A stretch of DNA of 53,600 bases from Nitrospirota bacterium (GCA_021825365.1 JAKAHR010000023.1:1-53600), one strand, 5' to 3'; shown: positions 17,426-25,851, counted from the stretch's first letter. Notes: generated by a model from the sequence alone, not told the origin. Translations and numbers: made by a program.

Positions 17426-17454
17426 TTGACAAGACGGGTGCCGGCAAGTAGAAT
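17426..17454 (+). promoter_or_regulatory. Sigma-70 promoter of the DsrE gene
   Basis: TTGACA (17426-17431), a 17-nt spacer and TAGAAT (17449-17454) give a near-consensus promoter. The leader to the ATG at 17500 is about 40 nt and contains AGGAGGT. Confidence 0.75.
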
Positions 17455-17499
17455 ATATTCGCAAGAGCGCAACAATGCAATATATAAGCAGGAGGTACT

Positions 17500-17889
17500 A
17501 TGGACGCAAAGAAGTTCATTTTCGTACTATCGCATGCCACGGAAAAACCGATTGAGGTGATCGGGCTGCTGAAGATCGCTACAAACATGAAGGCATTTGA
17601 TGACAGCATCGAGCTGGATATCTTCCTTATCGGCGAGGGTGTCCAGTTGGCGAGGAAGGGAACCGCCGAAACGATCTCCATGGAGATGGAGGGGCAGAAG
17701 GTGCAGGCAGCCGAGATGCTTCATACCCTGCTCGATGACTTCGGGGTGAAGCTTTTTGTCTGTCATGCCTTTATGCCGGCCTACAACATGACCAGGGACG
17801 ATCTGATCCCCCACTCTGAACTAAAATCCAGCTCCTATCTCGGAGAGTTGATGCTGGACGGCAGGGTGCCTTTTCAGCTCTCTGTATAG
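17500..17889 (+). CDS. DsrE-family protein
   Basis: This 129-residue soluble alpha/beta protein has the DsrE/F order: KFIFVLSHATEKP at the first strand, IATNMKAFDDSIELDIFLIGEGVQLA in the middle, and VKLFVCHAFMPAYNMTRDDLI with C87 or close by at the position often used as the active cysteine. DsrE-like proteins take part in sulfur transfer and in persulfide relay. No dsr or tus genes are adjacent. It has its own strong promoter, a good ribosome site (AGGAGGTACT) and an intrinsic terminator. Confidence 0.85.
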   Translation: MDAKKFIFVLSHATEKPIEVIGLLKIATNMKAFDDSIELDIFLIGEGVQLARKGTAETISMEMEGQKVQAAEMLHTLLDDFGVKLFVCHAFMPAYNMTRDDLIPHSELKSSSYLGELMLDGRVPFQLSV

Positions 17890-17915
17890 GATTCTTTTCC
17901 GTTCTCCCCTTGCAT

Positions 17916-17950
17916 GCGGGCCCCTTCTTCCAAGCGGGCCCGCCCTTTTT
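17916..17950 (+). terminator. Intrinsic terminator of the DsrE gene
   Basis: GCGGGCCC (17916-17923) pairs with GGGCCCGC (17936-17943) and is followed by CCTTTTT. It lies 27 nt after the DsrE stop. Confidence 0.85.
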
Positions 17951-17991
17951 CTTCTGCTTCTCCGGTGATACAATATAAACAGGAGGAGGTG

Positions 17992-18162
17992 ATGGCCATT
18001 ACCGGCGCCATGAAGACGATACAGTGCGAATCGCCGTGTAACTTTATGGTCAAAAGCCATGACGAAAAGGAACTGGTCGAGATCGTAAAGACCCACGCGA
18101 AGAAGATCCATAACATGAACATGGCGGACAAGGACGTGAAGGCGATGATTAAGGCTGCCTGA
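17992..18162 (+). CDS. DUF1059 family small protein
   Basis: This 56-residue protein is read from the ATG at 17992 just after AGGAGGAGGT; an internal ATG (18010) is the alternative. It fits the small DUF1059 pattern: a short strand with two cysteines (MKTIQCESPCNFMVK), then an acidic helix (DEKELVEIVKTHAKKIHNM) and a terminal helix. The function of the family is unknown. An extended -10 (TGATACAAT, 17966-17974) lies just upstream and an intrinsic terminator just downstream, so it forms its own unit. Confidence 0.8.
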   Translation: MAITGAMKTIQCESPCNFMVKSHDEKELVEIVKTHAKKIHNMNMADKDVKAMIKAA

Positions 18163-18192
18163 GGCGATCGTCCGCATGATGATACAAAAATG

Positions 18193-18221
18193 CCGCTTCC
18201 CCCGGGAGGCGGTTTTTTTTT
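18193..18221 (+). terminator. Intrinsic terminator of the DUF1059 gene
   Basis: CCGCTTCC pairs with GGAGGCGG (one G-U pair) over a CCCG loop and is followed by nine T residues (to 18221). Confidence 0.9.
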
Positions 18222-18363
18222 GGCATTCTCAAACAACTGTCATGCAGGATATCCCCTGCATGATGTCATTTTCCATATTTATCCGGGAGTCGATATAGAG
18301 TAAAATAGTGGTCAATCGCCCTGGCGGATGAATGCTCTTCCAATAAGGTGTTTTTTGAGAGTT

Positions 18364-19530
18364 ATGGAACGGGAAAAAAAAGAGGCTGAATCCGGAGAAT
18401 GCGAGCAGTGGGCCCGCGAGTTGTTCGAAAATGCCCCGGATGCCATATTCCTCGCTGACATGGATACAGGCAGGATCCTCGATGCCAATGCGGCTGCCGC
18501 ACGGCTGCTTTCGAAACAGCGTGACCAGATCATAGGCCTTCATCATACAGCCCTGCATCCGCCGCGCCTTCTCGACGATGTGAAGGCGAAATTCGCTGAT
18601 CATATCAGGCAGAGCACGCAGCTCAGGCAGGGTTATCCGATGGAGAGTGTCGTTCTTCGCAGCGACGGCCGGGAGGTCCCTGTCGAGATACGGGCGAGGG
18701 CCGTGGAGGCGGGGGGCAGGCGGGTGATGCAGGAAGTCTTCCGGGACATCACCGAGATCAAGCAGTTCGGAGAGGCGCTGAAAAGGGCGGAATCACGATA
18801 CAGGCTGTTGTTTGAAGAGGCGCCGATCGGGATATTCTCGTCTACCCTCGACGGCAGATTCATTGAGGTAAACTCCTCCATCGCCCGCATGCTGGGGTAT
18901 GAGACCCCGGAGGAGGTCCTCAGGAGCGTGAAGGATATAGCCCGCGATATCTATGTGCACCCGGAGCGCAGGGCCGAGATCACCCGCATACTGATGTCCG
19001 GAGAGAGGGTGGTCAATTCTGAAAACCTCTTCCGCCGGAAGAACGGCGAGCAGTTTATCGGCAGCCTGAACATGAAGATGATATACGATAAGAAGGGGCA
19101 ACCCTCCTTCCTGCTGGGGCATGTAGAGAACATTACGCAGCGCAAGAAGACGGAGGCTGAGCTGGCCTTCAGAAACGCCATTTTATCAACACAGCAGGAG
19201 GTCTCGCTCGACGGGATTCTGGTCGTCGACGATGAAGGCGATATCATTTCCTTTAACAGGAGATTTATCGAAATGTGGGAGATACCTCCGGCGGTGATTG
19301 AGGCGCGGTCGGATAATGCCGCACTTCAGTCTGTGCTTGACAAGGTTGCCGATCCCGCGGCCTTTATCGAGAGGGTCAATTATCTCTATGAGAACCGGGA
19401 GGAGAAGAGCCGGGAGGATGTTCTCCTCAGGGACGGCAGGGTGTTCGACCGTTACTCCGCCCCGATGTTCGGAGAGGACGGGAGATACTACGGCAGGGTC
19501 TGGTTTTTCAGGGACAGCACGGGGAAATAG
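18364..19530 (+). CDS. PAS-only sensor protein (three PAS domains, no output domain)
   Basis: Three PAS domains are visible. The first (about 16-135) starts ELFENAPDAIFLADMDTGRI and ends VFRDITEIKQ; the second (about 145-260) has LLFEEAPIGIFSSTLDGRFIEVN and ends GHVENITQRK; the third (about 275-385) has DGILVVDDEGDIISFNRRF and ends GRVWFFRDSTGK. In histidine kinases the kinase core follows directly after this last motif, but here a stop codon does, and no kinase-like sequence follows in any frame. It may signal through partners or be a truncated kinase. The start is uncertain: ATG at 18364 or 18328, neither with a strong ribosome site. Confidence 0.88.
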   Translation: MEREKKEAESGECEQWARELFENAPDAIFLADMDTGRILDANAAAARLLSKQRDQIIGLHHTALHPPRLLDDVKAKFADHIRQSTQLRQGYPMESVVLRSDGREVPVEIRARAVEAGGRRVMQEVFRDITEIKQFGEALKRAESRYRLLFEEAPIGIFSSTLDGRFIEVNSSIARMLGYETPEEVLRSVKDIARDIYVHPERRAEITRILMSGERVVNSENLFRRKNGEQFIGSLNMKMIYDKKGQPSFLLGHVENITQRKKTEAELAFRNAILSTQQEVSLDGILVVDDEGDIISFNRRFIEMWEIPPAVIEARSDNAALQSVLDKVADPAAFIERVNYLYENREEKSREDVLLRDGRVFDRYSAPMFGEDGRYYGRVWFFRDSTGK

Positions 19531-19609
19531 AGGGAGCCGGGAGGAGTCCGGCTGAAGAGGCCGTTCATACCGGGATTAAAGCTTTTACCCTATCCAAAGA
19601 GGAGGATGC

Positions 19610-20035
19610 ATGGCAAAGATCACCAAGAAGGAACTGATCAAATTGCTGAACAAAGACCTGGGACTCGAGTATACCGCGATGGTGCAGTATACGCAGCACC
19701 AGGGCGCCTTGAAGGGCGCGATGTACCAGAACATCCAGAAGGAACTGATCATTCACGCGCAGGAGGAGCTGGCTCATGCCACGATCCTGGCTTCCCAGAT
19801 CGACTACCTCGGAGGCGTGCCGACGGTTGACATGCCGCCGGCCTCAAGTTCCCGGGACAGTGTGACGATGCTCAGGCAGGACCTCGCCGGTGAGAATGAT
19901 GCAATCGCCAGGTACATACAGAGGATCAAGCAGGCGGAGGAGCTGAACCTCTATCACCTTGCGCAGCAGTTGAGGACGATCCTAGCGATGGAACAGGAAC
20001 ACGCCATGGACCTGGAACAGGCGCTGGGGAAATGA
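19610..20035 (+). CDS. Ferritin-like diiron protein (bacterioferritin/DPS-like)
   Basis: This 141-residue four-helix protein has the two ferritin-type metal motifs, HAQEELAHATIL in the second helix and MEQEHAMDLEQAL in the fourth, each giving ExxH. Glutamates in helices 1 and 3 (LGLEYTAMVQY; LAGENDAIARYIQ) complete a diiron site. It is shorter than bacterioferritin and could store iron or detoxify peroxide. The ATG is preceded by AGAGGAGGATGC. It is followed after 55 bp by a lipoprotein gene on the same strand. Confidence 0.87.
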   Translation: MAKITKKELIKLLNKDLGLEYTAMVQYTQHQGALKGAMYQNIQKELIIHAQEELAHATILASQIDYLGGVPTVDMPPASSSRDSVTMLRQDLAGENDAIARYIQRIKQAEELNLYHLAQQLRTILAMEQEHAMDLEQALGK

Positions 20036-20090
20036 CGGAAAGAACCCCGGGGCTGCTCACTCTCCGAGGGGATGCCAGGGGAAGGACACC

Positions 20091-20687
20091 ATGAGAAGGA
20101 TAAGCGCCATGGCCGTTGCGGTCGCGTGTTTGTTTGCAGGCTGCGTTGTCCAGTCCGTGAACCCCTATTATACGACGGACTCGGTCTGTACAGTCCCGGG
20201 CATTGGGGGTGAATGGACCGCGCTGGATGACCAGGGAAAGCCCGAATCGCCAAGGCCGTGGATAATAGGCCCCGACAAGATCTTCACGTTCAATAAAAAC
20301 GGAGCGCCGGGGACACTCAAGGCAGTGTATTTCAGGATAGGGGAAACATTATTTCTGGACACGACGGCCGAAGGTCCGACTCAGCAGATGAGCGCCTGGT
20401 GGACGATGCACGTCTACCCTGTCCATGTAGTCAGCAGGATTGACGTAAAGGGAGACCGTCTTACCCTTACGCCTGTTGATTACAACTGGATCGAAAAAGC
20501 GCTGAAGGACGGCCGCGTAAAACTGCCGCACCTGAGGCAGCGGGGAGAGGATTCCCTTCTCTTTACGGCCTCCCCCGAGGCATGGATGGATTTCCTGAAA
20601 AAATATGCCAGGGACGGCAACGTCTTTTCAGAGAAGAACGCACTTCATCTCGTCCGGTCAAAGGATTCTCAGGACAAGGCCCAATAG
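20091..20687 (+). CDS. Outer-membrane-type lipoprotein, unknown function
   Basis: This 198-residue protein has a lipoprotein signal: MRRISAMAVAVACLFAGC with lipobox LFAGC and lipidated C18. No Asp follows the Cys, so outer-membrane sorting is likely. The mature part is beta-rich with no recognised domain; segments such as GEWTALDDQGK and FRIGETLFLDTT recall small lipocalin-like or DUF lipoproteins, but I do not assign one. GGGGAAGGA precedes the ATG. It may be co-transcribed with the ferritin-like gene. Confidence 0.8.
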   Translation: MRRISAMAVAVACLFAGCVVQSVNPYYTTDSVCTVPGIGGEWTALDDQGKPESPRPWIIGPDKIFTFNKNGAPGTLKAVYFRIGETLFLDTTAEGPTQQMSAWWTMHVYPVHVVSRIDVKGDRLTLTPVDYNWIEKALKDGRVKLPHLRQRGEDSLLFTASPEAWMDFLKKYARDGNVFSEKNALHLVRSKDSQDKAQ

Positions 20688-20715
20688 TTTAGAAGGTGTG
20701 TCGGCCCCGGGCTTC

Positions 20716-22623
20716 TTACCCGGCCTGCGTCTTCTTCGCCTGATCCACCATCAGCTTTGAAACATGACGGGCAAAGAGAAGCGGGTTCCTGGGTTTCGAC
20801 CCTTCGAGCAGCAGGGCCTGGTCATAGAGAAGAGAGATGTATTCCTTCAGCATGTCGCCTTCCCCGTCCCGTTCGAAGATGCCGTTGAGCACGCTGAACA
20901 GTTCATGGGAGGGATTGATCTCGAGGATCCTCTTTCGCGAGGGGACGTCCTGGCCCATCGCCTTGAGGAGCTTCTCCATGTTCGGGTCGAGGTCTCCCTC
21001 ATCACTGACGAGACAACAGGGTGATTCCTTCAGCCGTCCGGAAAGTCGCACATCCTTTACGTCGTCCGTAAGCTGCCCCTTGATGACCTCCATCAGTTTC
21101 CCGTACTGCTTTTGTGCCTCTTCCCTGCCCCCGTTATCGAGGGATACTTCCCCCCGGGTGGCTGACTTCAACTTCTTCCCCTTGAACTCAAAGGCATTGA
21201 AGATGAAATCATCGATCTCATCAGTCATGATCAGGACCTCGTAGTCCTTGTCGCGGAAGACCTCAAGGTAGGGTGAGCCGGCCGCCTCGCTGAGGGAAGA
21301 CGCGGTGATGTAGTAGATCTCTTCCTGCCCCGGCTTCATGGCGTCGAGATATTCCTGAAGCGAGCGCAGCCCGCCGTCAACGGACTTCGTCGAGCTGAAG
21401 AGAAGAATATCCGCGATCGGCTCCCTCTTTGAGAAGTCATAGTGGATGCCTTCCTTGAGCACCTTCCCGAATTCCCTGTAGAACCCGAGATACGCCTCCG
21501 GCTCGTTCTTCTTCATGTCGCCCAGGGTGTCGAGGACCTTCTTTGTCACGTTGTTCTTGATAATTTCGACCTGCCGGTTGTTCTGCAGCATCTCACGGGA
21601 GACGTTCAGGGGAAGGTCAGAGGAGTCGACCACGCCCTTTACGAACCTCAGGTATACGGGGAGGAGCTGTTCGCAGTGGTCCATGATCTGCACCCTCTTT
21701 ACGTACAGGGTGGGGCCGATCCTGTAATCCTTATAAAAAATATCCATGGGTGCCTTTGCCGGCAGGTAGAGGAGGCAGGTGAATTCCGACGTCCCCTCGG
21801 CCCGGTAGTGGATAACCCTGAGGGGATCGTGAAAGTCATGGGAGATGTGCTTGTAGAATTCATTGTATTCACTCCCGGTGATCTCCGCCTTGTCCCTCAG
21901 CCAGATCGCCTTCTGGGAGTTCAGGGTCTCTTCCTCCCTGACCGTCACCTTCCTGTCTTTTTCGAGGGTCGATTCCTGCTCCCTCTCAACGTCCATGACG
22001 ATCGGGTATTCGATATAGTCGGAATACTTCCTGATTACCGTCCTGATCTCCCACTCATCAAGATATTTCTTCTCATCATCCTTGATATGCAGGATCACGT
22101 CAGTGCCGGGGCTTGTCTTTTCGACCTCATCCACGGTGAACGAGCCGTCGGCAGTCGACTCCCACCTGGTCCCCTTGTTGCCGAGGTTCCCCGCCTTCCT
22201 GGTGACGACCGTCACCCTGTCAGCTACCATGAAGGAGGAGTAAAAGCCGACGCCGAACTGTCCGATGAGCTCGGGGCTGTTCTTTACATCCTTGTTCTGT
22301 ATGGCGGAGAGGAACTGCTTGGTGCCCGAGTGGGCGATGGTCCCGAGGGCCTCGATGATTTCTTCCTGCGTCATGCCGATCCCGTTATCGCTTATGGTGA
22401 GGGTGCCTTTGTCCTTGTCAGGCGTGATCTTGATCTTCCAGGGCCCGCTCATGGTGATGATATCCGTGTTCGTGAGTGATTCATAGCGGGCCTTGTCGAT
22501 CGCATCCGAGGCGTTGGAGATGACTTCCCGCAGGAATATCTCCTTGTGGGAATAAAGTGAGTGGATCATCAGGTCAAGGAGTTGTTTGATCTCTGCCTTG
22601 AATTCCATGGTCTGAGCGGTCAT
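20716..22623 (-). CDS. htpG: Hsp90-family molecular chaperone HtpG
   Basis: This is a full-length 635-residue bacterial Hsp90. The ATP lid and pocket motifs are in order near the N-terminus: ISNASDAIDKARYESL, ISDNGIGMTQEE, LGTIAHSGTKQF and IGQFGVGFYSSFMVAD; the middle-domain catalytic Arg lies in SDLPLNVSREMLQ; the C-terminal dimerisation region is present. It assists folding of client proteins in the cytosol under stress. The ATG is preceded by AAGAGG. A perfect CIRCE operator lies 26 bp upstream, directly after a sigma-70 promoter, so HrcA should repress it. Confidence 0.97.
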   Translation of the reverse strand: MTAQTMEFKAEIKQLLDLMIHSLYSHKEIFLREVISNASDAIDKARYESLTNTDIITMSGPWKIKITPDKDKGTLTISDNGIGMTQEEIIEALGTIAHSGTKQFLSAIQNKDVKNSPELIGQFGVGFYSSFMVADRVTVVTRKAGNLGNKGTRWESTADGSFTVDEVEKTSPGTDVILHIKDDEKKYLDEWEIRTVIRKYSDYIEYPIVMDVEREQESTLEKDRKVTVREEETLNSQKAIWLRDKAEITGSEYNEFYKHISHDFHDPLRVIHYRAEGTSEFTCLLYLPAKAPMDIFYKDYRIGPTLYVKRVQIMDHCEQLLPVYLRFVKGVVDSSDLPLNVSREMLQNNRQVEIIKNNVTKKVLDTLGDMKKNEPEAYLGFYREFGKVLKEGIHYDFSKREPIADILLFSSTKSVDGGLRSLQEYLDAMKPGQEEIYYITASSLSEAAGSPYLEVFRDKDYEVLIMTDEIDDFIFNAFEFKGKKLKSATRGEVSLDNGGREEAQKQYGKLMEVIKGQLTDDVKDVRLSGRLKESPCCLVSDEGDLDPNMEKLLKAMGQDVPSRKRILEINPSHELFSVLNGIFERDGEGDMLKEYISLLYDQALLLEGSKPRNPLLFARHVSKLMVDQAKKTQAG

Positions 22624-22648
22624 ATAAAAAACCTCTTATTTCAATGAA

Positions 22649-22675
22649 TTAGCACTCCATTAATCAGAGTGCTAA
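22649..22675 (-). promoter_or_regulatory. CIRCE operator (HrcA site) of htpG
   Basis: TTAGCACTC, nine bases, GAGTGCTAA: an exact match to the CIRCE consensus bound by the heat-shock repressor HrcA. It begins 3 bp after the -10 box of the htpG promoter and covers the transcription start. Confidence 0.95.
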
Positions 22676-22678
22676 TAT

Positions 22679-22708
22679 TTTATAGAATAAAACTGAGTTG
22701 CAAGTCAA
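22679..22708 (-). promoter_or_regulatory. Sigma-70 promoter of htpG
   Basis: TTGACT (22708-22703), an 18-nt spacer and TATAAA (22684-22679), immediately upstream of the CIRCE element. Confidence 0.75.
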
Positions 22709-22763
22709 GGGAAGAGCTTACGAGGGTTGCGTAGAAGGGTGCAGGCACGGAAACCTGCGACAG

Positions 22764-22772
22764 TGATATCAT
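22764..22772 (+). promoter_or_regulatory. Extended -10 box ahead of the glyoxalase-fold remnant
   Basis: TGATATCAT ends 5 nt before the ATG at 22778. It is the same leaderless arrangement as at other genes in this window, kept although the gene behind it is broken. Confidence 0.5.
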
Positions 22773-22777
22773 ACCCC

Positions 22778-22849
22778 ATGAACGTCTCAGCGATTGACCA
22801 CATAGTCCTGACCGTGCTGGACATCGACAGCACCGCGGAATTTTACCAC
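22778..22849 (+). pseudogene. Remnant of a VOC/glyoxalase-family gene (N-terminal 24 codons)
   Basis: The codons read MNVSAIDHIVLTVLDIDSTA then EFYH, the highly characteristic first strand and helix of vicinal-oxygen-chelate (glyoxalase/bleomycin-resistance) proteins, including the first metal-binding His. Homology ends at the His codon at 22847; the frame then runs into the end of the convergent gene and stops at 22897. The remainder of the gene (about 100 codons) has been deleted. Confidence 0.75.
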
Positions 22850-22861
22850 GCTCCCCCGGGA

Positions 22862-23089
22862 TCAGATCGTTTCTGTTTCCTCGTAGAGGGGGGATGAATT
22901 GGAATAATACGGGACCTCCTCGCGGGTGATGTACTCGTACACGCCCGCAGCGACAGAGCCTGCCGCAACCCCGGCAGCCGCCCCCAACAGACCGCCCTTT
23001 GCCGGTCGTTTCCGGTCAGAGAGCAGGCCGAGGGCCGTCCCCGCCGCAGCGGCGACTCCCAGCATGATGATATATCGTGAACCTTTCAT
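22862..23089 (-). CDS. Small glycine-zipper membrane protein
   Basis: The protein has 75 residues. An N-terminal hydrophobic segment (YIIMLGVAAAAGTALGLL, 6-23), a basic turn (SDRKRPAKG) and a second small-residue helix (GLLGAAAGVAAGSVAAGVYEY) make a likely membrane hairpin of YtxH/glycine-zipper type. The C-terminus is acidic. The start has only a weak ribosome site (AGGA). The gene may have replaced the deleted body of the adjacent glyoxalase-fold gene, since its stop lies only 12 bp from the break point. Confidence 0.6.
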   Translation of the reverse strand: MKGSRYIIMLGVAAAAGTALGLLSDRKRPAKGGLLGAAAGVAAGSVAAGVYEYITREEVPYYSNSSPLYEETETI

Positions 23090-23202
23090 TAATTGATCCT
23101 GTCAGCAAAAAACACTATAGGATACCATGAAGCATATCCGGAGACAAAGTGAAGGCACCTCCTGCTGCAGGCCCGTTTCAGGCGGGACAACAGCCTTCGA
23201 TA

Positions 23203-24312
23203 TTATCTCCGCAGTCTTCGGAAGGCCTTTCCCAGGAGGGGCTCTTCTGCACGGAGTGCGGCGTGGGGGCAGACCTCTATGCAGCAATAGCACCGTATGC
23301 ACGTGTCGTAATCAATAGTGATTCTCTGCTCCGTACGTTTAATCGCCCTGGCGGGGCAATATTTCCAGCACTCCCCGCACAATCGGCATGCTGCCTCATC
23401 CGGCAGGGGTCGTTGCACGAGATGACGCCTCATCACGCCGTGAAGCATGGCGGGCCCGAAGACGAGAGGGGTGATATCGGGGGTCCTGAACCCCTTTACA
23501 ACAGGCACGTTGCCCACCACCTCCACATCCCCGGGAAGATGACCCATGTCCCCGGCTGTCTTGTTGGTAAGAACGCTGAGCGGGTCCATGCCGAGCATCC
23601 CGCAGGTGAAACTGTCAAGGGCGAAGGTGTTGCCGCCGGCTGCCACGATCCCCAGTTCCCGCGGAGTGCCGCTCCTGCCCGGTCCCTGCCCCTCCATGGC
23701 GAGGATACCGTCTATCAGGGTGAAGCACGGCTTTAGGGCGTCATGGATCTTGACCAGGAGCAAGGCAAACAATTCGCGGTTCACACCCGTCCGCAGGTGC
23801 CATTCAGGCTTCCTCATGCCGACTACGCAGCCGAAAAGGTTCTTCACCCCGAGGGTCATCCGCATCTGGGTGTGCGTCTTCAGCTTCGGCAGATTGATGA
23901 GGAGATCAGCCTGTACCGCATCCCTGGCGAGCTCTATCTTCCTGAAGGGCTCGCCTACGTCAACCTCAACCGATTCCCTGAACTCCCTTATTTCTACGGC
24001 AAGACCTTTCAGCGTTTCGGCGAGGCCGCTCTCAGCCAGCACCTTCCGGAAGCTCCCCATCGCCTGGCTGTCGGAAATCTGGACCCGAGCTCCCCTGCTG
24101 AGCGCGTATTCCGCTACAGCCTTGACGACCAGGGGGTGTGTCACTATCGCCTTGTCCGGAGAAGCCGGCGCGAGCAGGTTCGGTTTGATCACGACCCTGC
24201 TGCCGGCTCTGATCCTGTCCCCGCAGTAGAAGTCAGCCAGCTCGAAGACGAGGGGCTTCAGCGTTGCATAGTCGTAGGATGCCTGTCTGATAATGACGGT
24301 GGGTTTTTGCAT
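23203..24312 (-). CDS. DUF362 protein with C-terminal 2[4Fe-4S] ferredoxin domain
   Basis: These 369 residues hold a DUF362 domain (about 1-285; VVIKPNLLAPASPDKAIVTHP, LLINLPKLKTHTQMRMTLGVKNLFGCVVG), then a ferredoxin module with CRLCGECWKYCPARAI and CIRCYCCIEVCPHAAL, each giving four cysteines in a CxxCxxCxxxC pattern. DUF362 proteins are thought to be redox enzymes or assembly factors; no substrate is known. The start lies 19 nt after the stop of the 160-residue gene and lacks its own ribosome site, so the two form an operon. Confidence 0.9.
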   Translation of the reverse strand: MQKPTVIIRQASYDYATLKPLVFELADFYCGDRIRAGSRVVIKPNLLAPASPDKAIVTHPLVVKAVAEYALSRGARVQISDSQAMGSFRKVLAESGLAETLKGLAVEIREFRESVEVDVGEPFRKIELARDAVQADLLINLPKLKTHTQMRMTLGVKNLFGCVVGMRKPEWHLRTGVNRELFALLLVKIHDALKPCFTLIDGILAMEGQGPGRSGTPRELGIVAAGGNTFALDSFTCGMLGMDPLSVLTNKTAGDMGHLPGDVEVVGNVPVVKGFRTPDITPLVFGPAMLHGVMRRHLVQRPLPDEAACRLCGECWKYCPARAIKRTEQRITIDYDTCIRCYCCIEVCPHAALRAEEPLLGKAFRRLRR

Positions 24313-24331
24313 GGAGTGGCGGATGCACCGG

Positions 24332-24814
24332 TCATGCGGTCGGCATGTTCGGCATCTCGTGCCACGGGTGCTCCACTATTTCTATCCGCTCAATGCCGTG
24401 CGTCTGGAACTCGTCCCAGTATCGCGTCTCATAGGCGTCCAGCCTGTCCCACAGCTCGCCCCGATCAAGTGCCTCTACGCTGTCCTCGCCGACCTCCCGC
24501 CGCACGTCCCTCTCGGAGAGGTGCTTGACGAGCTGTGACCAGAAGGTGTCCTCCTCAAACTCTCCGATGAATTCCATGGCAGGGCCTGATTCCTCGAGCT
24601 TGCGCGTCGGAAAGTAGCGGTCCTGTGTGACCGAGTATTCGACGAGGTCCGCGCAACCGAAATCCCGGGCCTGGGAGAGGATCTTCTGTTCTAGCCCCCG
24701 GTACGGTTTTGTCTCTTCCGGCTCCTCCGCCCTGTGTGCGTGAAGGACCCAGTCCGCTATCTGGAGCATCTCGAGAAGTTTCAGGTATTCCTCGTTCGTA
24801 AAGTCGATGTTCAC
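24332..24814 (-). CDS. Acidic protein of unknown function
   Basis: This 160-residue protein reads from a GTG at 24814 with AAGGAGGT at 6-nt spacing. It is acidic and predicted helical, with FTNEEYLKLLEMLQIADWVLHAH at the start and a Trp/Glu-rich C-terminus; there is no signal peptide, membrane segment or cysteine motif (single Cys). I have seen similar hypothetical proteins but cannot name a family. It is the first gene of an operon with the DUF362-ferredoxin gene. Confidence 0.75.
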   Translation of the reverse strand: MNIDFTNEEYLKLLEMLQIADWVLHAHRAEEPEETKPYRGLEQKILSQARDFGCADLVEYSVTQDRYFPTRKLEESGPAMEFIGEFEEDTFWSQLVKHLSERDVRREVGEDSVEALDRGELWDRLDAYETRYWDEFQTHGIERIEIVEHPWHEMPNMPTA

Positions 24815-25062
24815 TCGCTACCTCCTTGGAGTCGGGCGTGCAGTGGTGCGCTCGGCGTCCTGGTCCTGAGAGAAATCCCGCGTGCACAGGTCACGACACC
24901 ATCCTGACGATATCCCTGCATTGTTATGAGTGAATATAACATCTCCGGGGGGTTCTTTCAACAGAGCTGCCCACAGCGGTGGCAGGGTGGTCCTTTTTTT
25001 CGGCTGCCATGATACAATGGACTTTATCATGGACGGCTGTCATCTGTCAGGAAGGCATGTAC

Positions 25063-25323
25063 ATGGCGCACTCTTTTACTATTGAGGTTTCCGACGCGAT
25101 GACATCTGCCCTGGCGAAGGTCGCTTCGGAAATCACGGGCAGCGGGGGGATTTTCCAGGGTGACGAGGACGGCGGCAACTTTTCCGGCAAGACGCCCCTG
25201 GGTATGATAAAGGGGGAGTACCGATGCGTCTCGGGGAGAGCCATAACCATAACGATCACGGACAAGCCTTTTATGTTGCCGTACACGGTTATCGAATCTA
25301 CCATACGGGAATATTTCAGCTGA
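25063..25323 (+). CDS. Small soluble protein of unknown function
   Basis: The protein has 86 residues. I use the ATG at 25063, which has AGGAAGG about 8 nt upstream; in-frame starts further up lie at or before the promoter (TGATACAAT, 25010-25018). The strand-helix pattern (SFTIEVSDAMTSALAKVASE ... GMIKGEYRCVSGRAITITIT, then PFMLPYTVIESTIREYF) resembles the putative polyhydroxyalkanoate granule-associated small proteins, but the match is weak. Its stop is 3 nt before the next gene, so the pair is an operon. Confidence 0.65.
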   Translation: MAHSFTIEVSDAMTSALAKVASEITGSGGIFQGDEDGGNFSGKTPLGMIKGEYRCVSGRAITITITDKPFMLPYTVIESTIREYFS

Positions 25324-25326
25324 CGC

Positions 25327-25851
25327 ATGACCGCCTTGTTCATCGCAAAACTGGTTCTCGGGATTGTCCTGCTCGCGATGGGCAGGGAGCTTTTTTGGCT
25401 GTTTCTGGGCGGGATAGGATTTATTCTTGCGTTCGGTTTTGCGGAGCGCACGCTGCACGGCCAGCCCCACACCGTCATTACGGTTATCGCCCTGTGCGCC
25501 GGCGGCATAGGGGCGCTGGCGGCTGTGTTTTTTCAGCGGTTCGCTGTTTTGGTCGCCGGATTTCTTGCCGGCGGTTATTTCTTTGCGGAACTGATGAGGG
25601 AATTCGGTATGAGAGCCGGAGACTACCGGTGGCTGTTCTTTGTCCTCGGAGGCATAGTCGGTGCCCTGCTCATGAAGATGTTATTCCGGTGGACGCTGAT
25701 CATCCTTTCCTCCGTCATCGGGGCAGGCCTCGTGCTTCAGGCATTCCCGATGGGCCAACAGATGAACAGGCTGCTTTTTATGGTCCTGCTTGTCGTGGGC
25801 ATTGCCTTCCAGTCCGGCCTTGGGGGCAGAAAGACCGCTGCAGGCAGGTGA
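25327..25851 (+). CDS. Multi-pass membrane protein (DUF4203/TM7S3-like)
   Basis: These 174 residues contain about six or seven hydrophobic helices with very short loops and several glycine-rich stretches (VLGIVLLAMGRELFWLFLGG, AGGIGALAAVFFQRFAVLVAGFLAGGYFF, LGGIVGALLM). The pattern is like the TM7S3/TMEM198 group of membrane proteins of unknown function. It starts 3 nt after the preceding stop and is probably translationally coupled to it. Confidence 0.75.
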   Translation: MTALFIAKLVLGIVLLAMGRELFWLFLGGIGFILAFGFAERTLHGQPHTVITVIALCAGGIGALAAVFFQRFAVLVAGFLAGGYFFAELMREFGMRAGDYRWLFFVLGGIVGALLMKMLFRWTLIILSSVIGAGLVLQAFPMGQQMNRLLFMVLLVVGIAFQSGLGGRKTAAGR

